Part shown: positions 1 through 5,166 of the stretch, in pieces
Numbering within the stretch: position 1 is the first letter of the stretch
Layout: each line of letters begins with the position of its first letter
From: Actinomycetota bacterium
Lineage (GTDB): Bacteria > Actinomycetota > Humimicrobiia > Humimicrobiales > Humimicrobiaceae
Assembly: GCA_018897225.1 (NCBI GenBank)
Contig: JAHILC010000307.1
Span: 1 to 5,166, forward strand
DNA length: 5,166 bases
Direction: 5' to 3'
The notes under the pieces: model-generated
Told to the model about the DNA's origin: nothing
Seen by the model: the letters and a program-made list of their open reading frames with translations, nothing else
The model's database searches: none
Program-made: the position numbers and the translations under genes

Positions 1-1478
1 GGCAAATTTCCTATGAAATTCTTAGTAATAATCTTGATCTTAATTATGTTATTATTGCTTATCATGCAAGTGTCAGGTCTGATGTAGGAGACCACCTTTC
101 AAACATAACATTTGAAGACGCTGACATTACGGGTTACACAGGAACAATCCGGGAAAACATTGCTTCGCTTAAAAAGAGAGTAGATCACCTTGAAGGAATC
201 AATCTTAGCCTGGCAAAAAAATTGCAGGATTTCTCAAAGAGCTACGAGAGAGACCTTACCATATATCTTGATTACCTGGAAAATAATATTGAGATTGAGC
301 AGGCAATAAACTATGGGTATTCTACTGAAAATGTTGATTTTTATACTGCATGGGTTAAGAAAAATGACAAAGAGAAATTGGAAAATATTACCCAAAAATT
401 TAATTTTACAAGAATAATTGAGATTGAACCTGACGAGGATGAAGTGATACCAACAGTACTTGAAAATAAAACAATCTTTAAACCATTTGAACTTATTGTA
501 AACCTTTATGGTGTCCCTAAATATTTTGAAATTGACCCGACTCCTTATATGTCTTTTTTCTTTGCATTATTTTTCGGATTATGCCTTACAGATGCAGGTT
601 ATGGTTTTGTATTTGTTGCTATTTCAATTATCCTTTTCTTGAAGATGAAAGGTTCTAAAAATATTGCCCTTCTTATTCTGATCCTGGGCATATCCACAAT
701 TATTGGTGGAGTTGTATTTAATGGCTGGTTTGGTGATCTGCCTTCCTACCTGGGAATTGATAAATTTTTTACAAAATTTGCCATTTTCGGGGATCCAATG
801 AAATCCACTTCAGGAGCAATGAACTTTTTCAGGCTTGCACTCCTTCTTGGCGTAATCCAAGTCATTTTCGGGCTTTTAATCAAATTTTTTGATACTCTTT
901 TCAGAAAGGATTATCAGGTTGCATTTTTAGACAGTCTCCCATGGATAGTTATTATAATTTCCCTTGTAATTATGCTTCTTTCTACTGAAATGGCCGTTAG
1001 TATCCAACTGGTAAGCCAGCCAATCTCCCCTCCTTCCATTTCAAAAATTTTAATATGGCTGATTTTACCGGCAGCTCTTGTGATAATCCTGTTTGGAGCA
1101 AGGAGTGAGAAAAACTGGGGATTAAGAATTTTTATGGGCTTTTTAAATCTGACAATTGTAAATGGTATTACTGCATTTCTTGGTGATTTTCTTTCTTATA
1201 TAAGGCTTATGGCTTTAGGGCTTGTAACAGCAGGAATCGGAACAGCAATTAATAAAATTGTATTTCAATTTGGGCAGATTCCCGTTCTGGGAATAATAAT
1301 TATAATAGTTGGTTTAATTTTCGGGCATACGTTTAATATAGGCATCAACATTCTTGGAGGCTTTGTTCACACAATGAGGCTTCAATATGTAGAATTCTTT
1401 TCAAAATTTTATGTTGGCGGCGGAAGGCCATTTGAAGTTTTAAAAGAAGAACATAAATATATATCAATAAAACATTAA
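1..1478 (+). CDS. ntpI: V-type ATPase subunit I (membrane stator, 'a'-type), 5' end cut off by the window
   Basis: The frame is open from base 3 to the TAA at 1476-1478, giving 491 visible residues. The family is usually about 600-660 residues, so roughly 110-170 N-terminal residues lie upstream. Subunit I is the membrane stator that carries the ion half-channels beside the K ring and anchors the peripheral stalks. Visible residues 1 to about 170 are the soluble domain, with a charged helical stretch near 50-95. A conserved linker with PTVLEN (150-155) and YGVPKYFEIDPT (169-180) follows. Then come about eight hydrophobic segments, near 181-198, 200-214, 221-241, 277-295, 312-327, 349-365, 379-416 and 427-465. 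The essential arginine is in SYIRLMALGL (Arg401, codon 1203-1205; counterpart of yeast Arg735). The second conserved arginine is in HTMRLQYVEFF (Arg459, codon 1377-1379; counterpart of yeast Arg799). A TTG at 222 is internal and is not the start. K follows after 16 bases. Confidence 0.96.
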   Translation, partial: QISYEILSNNLDLNYVIIAYHASVRSDVGDHLSNITFEDADITGYTGTIRENIASLKKRVDHLEGINLSLAKKLQDFSKSYERDLTIYLDYLENNIEIEQAINYGYSTENVDFYTAWVKKNDKEKLENITQKFNFTRIIEIEPDEDEVIPTVLENKTIFKPFELIVNLYGVPKYFEIDPTPYMSFFFALFFGLCLTDAGYGFVFVAISIILFLKMKGSKNIALLILILGISTIIGGVVFNGWFGDLPSYLGIDKFFTKFAIFGDPMKSTSGAMNFFRLALLLGVIQVIFGLLIKFFDTLFRKDYQVAFLDSLPWIVIIISLVIMLLSTEMAVSIQLVSQPISPPSISKILIWLILPAALVIILFGARSEKNWGLRIFMGFLNLTIVNGITAFLGDFLSYIRLMALGLVTAGIGTAINKIVFQFGQIPVLGIIIIIVGLIFGHTFNIGINILGGFVHTMRLQYVEFFSKFYVGGGRPFEVLKEEHKYISIKH

Positions 1479-1482
1479 TTAA

Positions 1483-1959
<477 letters not shown>

Positions 1960-1979
1960 ATTACAGCAAAGGTGAAATT

Positions 1980-2552
1980 ATGACTGAAACTGATAACGTC
2001 TCAAAAAAACTTATTGGAGATGCAGAAAATGACAGGCAGGAGATTCTTTCTGAAGCAAACCAGAAGGTGGAATCAATTTTAAAAGAAGCAGATGAAAGAA
2101 AAGAAGCAATATCTGCCGATGGAAAAATTCTTGCACAAAATGCATACAAGCACGAATATGATTTTATTATTTCTCAGTTTAATTCCCAACTAAACCAGAA
2201 ATTTTTAATGGAGAAAATTAAAATTGTTGAAGATGTTATTAAAAAAATTGTAAAGAAGCTTGAAAATCTTGAAGAGCCTGAGTATAAAAAAGCTCTTTTA
2301 AAATTTGCTCATGAGATAAACATAAAAAAGGGTGTTTACCAGATTGGAAAAAATGAAAAAAGAATCACTGATGTAATTGTTAAGGAAATATTTGAAAATT
2401 CATTATTGGATAAATCAGATAATGAACCAAATTTCAATGATGGAATAAAAATAACTGACGGAAGAAAAGAATATTATTTTTCAGTAAGGATTCTGATTGA
2501 ATCTGAATCTGAAGAAACAAGAATGGAAATTTCAAAACTATTATTTGATTAA
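1980..2552 (+). CDS. ntpE: V-type ATPase subunit E (peripheral stalk)
   Basis: This 190-residue soluble protein is the E subunit. It pairs with the H/G-type subunit to form the peripheral stalk that stops the A3B3 head from rotating. Residues about 5-95 are a long, highly charged helical stretch rich in Glu, Lys, Ala and Gln (for example DRQEILSEANQKVESILKEA). From about 98 a mixed globular domain begins, containing EEPEYKKALLKFA and a C-terminal part with DGIKITDGRKEYYFSVRI and a final EISKLLFD. This layout and length are typical of the family, which is poorly conserved in sequence, so the call rests partly on position between K and C. The ATG at 1980 is supported by AAAGGTGA at 1968-1975, four bases upstream. 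No membrane segment or signal peptide is visible. The partner stalk subunit is not in the window; in related operons it lies upstream of I. Confidence 0.9.
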   Translation: MTETDNVSKKLIGDAENDRQEILSEANQKVESILKEADERKEAISADGKILAQNAYKHEYDFIISQFNSQLNQKFLMEKIKIVEDVIKKIVKKLENLEEPEYKKALLKFAHEINIKKGVYQIGKNEKRITDVIVKEIFENSLLDKSDNEPNFNDGIKITDGRKEYYFSVRILIESESEETRMEISKLLFD

Positions 2553-2611
2553 TTTAATATAAATTTTTAAATTTTATTAATTTTAATAATATAAAGCATT
2601 AATATTTGGTA
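2553..2611 (+). other. A+T-rich spacer between subunits E and C, possible regulatory element
   Basis: This is the longest gap in the operon and is almost entirely A and T. It contains a perfect 7-bp inverted repeat, TTATTAA (2574-2580) and TTAATAA (2583-2589), with no G:C pair and therefore weak. It also contains TATAAA at 2590-2595, with only a poor -35 candidate (TTAAAT at 2567-2572). There is no G-rich Shine-Dalgarno sequence. In DNA this A+T-rich, -10-like hexamers are expected by chance, so an internal promoter or processing site is only a possibility. Confidence 0.3.
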
Positions 2612-3700
2612 ATGGATAAGATAATAAATATTGAGTTAAAAAATTATGAACTGGCTGATGACAGCGATTATCTTTATACATGTGCTGAATTAAAAGCAAG
2701 GGAATATGAATTTATTGACAACTTAAAACTTGAAAGAATGGTTAATTCAAGCGGAATTGATGATTTCCTTAAAGTCCTTCAGGAAACAATTCATGGAAGG
2801 AAAATCTCCTTAATTGATGATGAAAAAGATTTTGATGTTTTTATCCTGAAATCATATAAGGAAATAACGGATTTCCTGGAAGACCGGTTGTCTGTAAGGC
2901 ATCTGCCCCTGATCTATCTTCTTTTCATGGAGGAATATTTAAATAATTTCAAATTAATACTTAAATCATTTTTACTTAACACTAACCTGGAAAAACTTTT
3001 CATTCCTTTAACTTTTTCATACGACATCTTAACTGAATCTATCAGAAAAGAAACATATGGTGAAAGTAGTGATAACGGTAATATCTTTCAGGAAATAGTA
3101 AGGGAACTAATAAATCTAAAAAATGAAGTTTTACATGAAATTGAAGTAAAAAAAGAAAAGAAAATCAATTTCAGAAAAATTGAAATTGATTTTGAAAAAA
3201 AATATATCGGTGTAATGACTGATGAAATCTCAAAAACCAGCAGTGAAATGCTTATTGGTTTTTTACAATACTGGATTGACATACAAAATATAAAAAATTT
3301 TAACAGAGTCAGGTTCACAGGTGAAAATTTAAAATATACGGATTTTCTATACCCCGGGGGTTTTATTGATTTTGATTCTTTCAAAACGCTTGAAACTGAA
3401 AGCTCGGATTACTTTGCCAGGGCGCTTGAAAAATCCTGTTATGGTGAAATGGTTATAAAAGGTATTCATTCCCTTTATTCCTATAACACTTTTTTTTCAT
3501 TTGAAAAAAATGAAAGTATTTTTTTACTGAAATTTTTTGATTCAATAAAATATTCTGTTTCAAATGTTGAAAAAATTTTTGCATTCTTTTTAAGGAAAAA
3601 AACCGAGCTTATTGTCCTTAATATGATTTACATGGGTATCAAATATCGCGCAGAAAAAAGAAATATAATACATAAGGCGGAATTTTTAAGTGAAAGCTAA
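2612..3700 (+). CDS. ntpC: V-type ATPase subunit C (rotor socket, d-like)
   Basis: This protein is 362 residues from the ATG at 2612. Subunit C is a soluble helical protein that caps the K ring on the cytoplasmic side and receives the D/F central stalk; it is the counterpart of eukaryotic subunit d. The family's N-terminal pattern is visible (SDYLYTCAELKAREYEFID, then a KLERM-like helix and DDFLKVLQET). The usual C-terminal pattern is also there (FAFFLRKKTELIVLNMIYMGIKYRAEKRN). Length fits the usual 330-380. There is no membrane segment. An in-frame TAA at 2600-2602 limits the start to TTG 2606 or ATG 2612. I chose the ATG, although neither has a clear ribosome-binding site. The gene is unusually A+T-rich with several homopolymer runs, but the frame is intact. 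Its last 11 bases overlap subunit F. Assignment is firm from both the termini and the position. Confidence 0.92.
   Translation: MDKIINIELKNYELADDSDYLYTCAELKAREYEFIDNLKLERMVNSSGIDDFLKVLQETIHGRKISLIDDEKDFDVFILKSYKEITDFLEDRLSVRHLPLIYLLFMEEYLNNFKLILKSFLLNTNLEKLFIPLTFSYDILTESIRKETYGESSDNGNIFQEIVRELINLKNEVLHEIEVKKEKKINFRKIEIDFEKKYIGVMTDEISKTSSEMLIGFLQYWIDIQNIKNFNRVRFTGENLKYTDFLYPGGFIDFDSFKTLETESSDYFARALEKSCYGEMVIKGIHSLYSYNTFFSFEKNESIFLLKFFDSIKYSVSNVEKIFAFFLRKKTELIVLNMIYMGIKYRAEKRNIIHKAEFLSES
3161..3193. repeat. Perfect 13-bp inverted repeat inside subunit C
   Basis: The left arm AAAATCAATTTCA (3161-3173) and the right arm TGAAATTGATTTT (3181-3193) are exact reverse complements around a 7-base loop. 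The repeat lies within codons for a KINFRKIEIDFEK stretch. On the - strand the stem would be followed by a T-rich tract (complement of the A-rich bases 3146-3160); on the + strand no T tract follows. Function is unknown, and it may simply reflect A+T-rich Lys/Ile/Phe coding. Confidence 0.6.
3495..3525 (+). repeat. Intragenic hairpin followed by a T run, terminator-like
   Basis: TTTCATTT (3495-3502) and AAATGAAA (3508-3515) form a perfect 8-bp inverted repeat with a 5-base loop. Seven Ts follow at 3519-3525. The arrangement resembles an intrinsic terminator, but the stem has only one G:C pair and lies inside the C coding sequence. Chance in A+T-rich coding DNA is the leading explanation. Confidence 0.3.
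3674..3680 (+). promoter_or_regulatory. Ribosome-binding site of subunit F inside the end of subunit C
   Basis: AAGGCGG lies nine bases before the GTG at 3690, within the C coding sequence. It supports the GTG start and translation of F coupled to that of C. Confidence 0.6.
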
Positions 3701-4010
3701 AATAGCAGCATTCGGGGAAAAAGATATAATGCTGATTTTTAAAGCAATAGGCATAGAAGTCTTTCCTGTAAGTAAAAATTTAAAATTTGATGAGCAGCTT
3801 GAAAAACTTGTAAGAGAAGGATATGCGGTTATCTTCATTACAGAAACTGTTGCTGTCCAGATGGATGCCTTAATAAAAAAATATATGAATAAGACTCTGC
3901 CTTCAATTGTAATAATTCCCGGTCTTGGTGAAAAACAAAATTATGCAGTTGATCTCTTAAGGCAAGCAATTGTTAAGGCAACGGGTGTGGATTTATTTAT
4001 TGAAAATTAA
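3690..4010 (+). CDS. ntpG: V-type ATPase subunit F (central stalk)
   Basis: This 106-residue protein is subunit F (NtpG in Enterococcus hirae naming, AtpF in archaeal naming). It binds subunit D to form the rotating central stalk between the A3B3 head and subunit C. It shows the small alternating alpha/beta fold of the family. The first strand and turn are KIAAFGEKD (4-12), then IFKAIGIEVFPV (16-27). A second strand is YAVIFITE (45-52), then LPSIVIIPG (70-78), and a last helix is RQAIVKATGVDL (91-102). Length is typical (about 100-110). The GTG start is preferred because the next in-frame ATG (residue 14) would delete the conserved first strand. The gene overlaps the end of C by 11 bases in another frame, so translation is probably coupled and F made in proportion to C. 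Both are present once per complex in this family. Confidence 0.95.
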   Translation: MKAKIAAFGEKDIMLIFKAIGIEVFPVSKNLKFDEQLEKLVREGYAVIFITETVAVQMDALIKKYMNKTLPSIVIIPGLGEKQNYAVDLLRQAIVKATGVDLFIEN

Positions 4011-4018
4011 TTTATAAA

Positions 4019-4037
4019 AATTATCTTTTAAATAATT
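4019..4037 (+). repeat. Weak A+T hairpin just before the ribosome-binding site of subunit A
   Basis: AATTAT (4019-4024) and ATAATT (4032-4037) form a 6-bp inverted repeat with a 7-base loop. It ends directly before the AGGAG at 4038. There is no G:C pair and no T tract, so it is not a terminator. Any effect on translation of A is speculative. Confidence 0.25.
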
Positions 4038-4042
4038 AGGAG
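4038..4042 (+). promoter_or_regulatory. Ribosome-binding site of subunit A
   Basis: AGGAG, seven bases before the ATG at 4050, fixes the start of the catalytic subunit. The start agrees with the family's usual N-terminus (a [17 protein letters not shown] strand). Confidence 0.75.
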
Positions 4043-4049
4043 TGACCAA

Positions 4050-5166
4050 ATGGAAAAAATTGGCAATATAGTAAAGGTTGCCGGTCCTTTAGTAGTAGCA
4101 CAGAATATGTCTGGCGCAAAAATGTATGATGTGGTTTTTGTTTCAGAAAATAAGCTAATGGGAGAAATCATTGAAATAAATGGTGATCTTGTATCCATTC
4201 AGGTTTATGAAGAAACAGGCGGCATTGGTGTTGGGGAGCCGGTTTTTCTGACAAATTTTCCTCTGACTGTAGAGCTTGGCCCGGGCGTAATTGGGTCTAT
4301 TTATGACGGAATCCAAAGGCCGCTCGATGTAATTTTTAAACAAAAAGGAGATTTCATTCCAAGAGGAATTCAAGTTCCTGCTATTGACAGGCAAAAAAAA
4401 TGGGAATTCTTTCCTCTGGTGAAAGAAGACCAAGTTGTTGATGAGGGTGATTTTCTGGGATATGTAGATGAAACCAGCCTTGTTAAGCATTACATTATGG
4501 TTCCTCCCGGAGTTTCCGGTAAAGTTCTAAAAATATCTCCGGGAACTTTTACAGTTGAAGAAACAATTGCAACAATTGATAACGGAAAAACCGAATTAAG
4601 CATTACCATGCTGCAGAAATGGCCTGTAAGAATACCAAGACCGTATAGGGAAAAAATCAATCCTACAATCCCGCTGTTTACAGGTCAAAGGGTTGTTGAT
4701 ATGTTTTTCCCGATAGCTAAAGGAGGCACGGCTTGTGTTCCTGGTCCATTCGGTTCAGGAAAAACAGTAATACAGCACCAGCTGGCAAAATGGATTGACG
4801 CAGAAGTAATTATATATATAGGCTGCGGTGAAAGAGGCAATGAAATGACGGAAGTTCTCTTGGAATTTCCAGAGCTAAAAGATCCAAAGTCACAAGAACC
4901 ATTAATGAAAAGAACTGTACTTATAGCTAACACTTCAAATATGCCCGTAGCAGCAAGAGAAGTTTCGGTTTATACAGGAATAACAATAGCAGAATATTTC
5001 AGGGATATGGGCTATTCAGTTGCGCTAATGGCAGATTCAACTTCAAGATGGGCTGAAGCAATGAGGGAGATATCCGGACGACTGGAAGAGATGCCCGGCG
5101 ATGAGGGTTATCCTGCTTACCTTGGCGCAAGACTTGCTTCCTTTTATGAAAGAGCTGGTTGTGTAA
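4050..5166 (+). CDS. ntpA: V-type ATPase catalytic subunit A, 3' end cut off by the window
   Basis: The frame is open from the ATG at 4050 to the window end, giving 372 residues without a stop. The family is about 580-600 long, so roughly 210-220 C-terminal residues are missing. Subunit A alternates with B in the A3B3 head and binds and hydrolyses (or makes) ATP. Residues 1-70 are the N-terminal beta-barrel ([13 protein letters not shown] at 5-17). About 110-190 is the extra 'bulge' domain specific to A subunits, which separates them from F-type beta. The P-loop GPFGSGKT is at 232-239 with Lys238 and Thr239. GERGNEM (260-266) holds the catalytic Glu261 and Arg262. [13 protein letters not shown] (325-337) is the Walker B region, and [13 protein letters not shown] follows at 350-362. 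These positions equal those I recall for Enterococcus hirae NtpA (Lys238, Glu261, Arg262). All key residues are intact, so it should be active. Subunits B and D are expected next. Confidence 0.98.
   Translation, partial: MEKIGNIVKVAGPLVVAQNMSGAKMYDVVFVSENKLMGEIIEINGDLVSIQVYEETGGIGVGEPVFLTNFPLTVELGPGVIGSIYDGIQRPLDVIFKQKGDFIPRGIQVPAIDRQKKWEFFPLVKEDQVVDEGDFLGYVDETSLVKHYIMVPPGVSGKVLKISPGTFTVEETIATIDNGKTELSITMLQKWPVRIPRPYREKINPTIPLFTGQRVVDMFFPIAKGGTACVPGPFGSGKTVIQHQLAKWIDAEVIIYIGCGERGNEMTEVLLEFPELKDPKSQEPLMKRTVLIANTSNMPVAAREVSVYTGITIAEYFRDMGYSVALMADSTSRWAEAMREISGRLEEMPGDEGYPAYLGARLASFYERAGCV

Noticed and set aside
222..224. TTG as the start of subunit I
   Set aside because: The frame stays open upstream to base 3 and encodes family-like soluble-domain sequence, so this TTG is an internal leucine codon of a gene cut by the window edge.
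812..821. AGGAG followed by an in-frame ATG inside subunit I, as a possible internal start
   Set aside because: The spacing is only two bases and a product would begin in the middle of the membrane domain. It is most likely chance.
2574..2589. A+T inverted repeat after subunit E as a transcription terminator
   Set aside because: The stem has no G:C pair and no proper T run follows. The operon clearly continues with C, F and A.
2606..2608. TTG as the start of subunit C
   Set aside because: It adds only two residues, has no better ribosome-binding site than the ATG at 2612, and TTG is the weaker start codon. It cannot be fully excluded.
3088..3384. 98-residue open frame on the - strand over subunit C
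   Set aside because: Its Phe, Ser and Ile content is the complement of Lys- and Glu-rich codons on the + strand; no domain or ribosome-binding site was recognised.
4155..4490. 111-residue open frame on the - strand over subunit A
   Set aside because: It is fully antisense to the conserved catalytic gene, with no recognisable motif.
4719..4726. AAAGGAGG, a strong ribosome-binding-site look-alike inside subunit A
   Set aside because: It encodes the conserved AKGG residues just before the P-loop, and no usable start with a reading frame follows it.
4685..4933. 82-residue open frame on the - strand over the P-loop region of subunit A
   Set aside because: It is antisense to the most conserved part of the A gene and is an artefact of its codons.

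Overview
The window is one uninterrupted stretch of a V-type (A/V-type) ATPase operon. All genes lie on the + strand, in the order I-K-E-C-F-A. The first gene (subunit I) enters from the left edge and the last (catalytic subunit A) runs off the right edge; the four between are complete. The order matches, as I recall it, the I-K-E-C-G-A part of the Enterococcus hirae ntp operon (G there is subunit F) and the IKECFA part of archaeal aha/atp operons. The second stalk subunit (H/G-type) would be expected just upstream, and B and D just downstream, but none of these is visible.

Organism: the DNA is strongly A+T-rich (by eye about two thirds), with many ATA, AGA/AGG and AAA codons and clear Shine-Dalgarno sites before most genes. 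The K subunit is the four-helix, E. hirae-like form. Together this suggests a low-GC, probably anaerobic or fermentative bacterium. An archaeal host is less likely but not excluded, and no genus can be named from this window.

Layout: 1-1478 subunit I (membrane stator with both conserved arginines); 1495-1959 subunit K (rotor ring, with a full set of Na+-ligand residues); 1980-2552 subunit E (peripheral stalk); an A+T-rich spacer of about 59 bp; 2612-3700 subunit C (rotor socket); 3690-4010 subunit F (central stalk, GTG start, 11-bp overlap with C); a 39-bp spacer; 4050-5166 subunit A (P-loop and catalytic glutamate present, C-terminal part cut off). There is no gene-free stretch over 300 bases, and I see no RNA gene, mobile element or CRISPR array.

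How they work together: A (with B outside the window) hydrolyses ATP, which turns the central stalk (F with D). C couples that stalk to the K ring. Subunit I provides the ion half-channels against the ring, and E holds the head still. The K residues predict Na+ rather than H+ coupling. I see no new biological system. The points worth a second look are the Na+ signature, the weak start of C next to an A+T-rich spacer, the C/F overlap, and several inverted repeats, above all a perfect 13-bp one inside the C gene.
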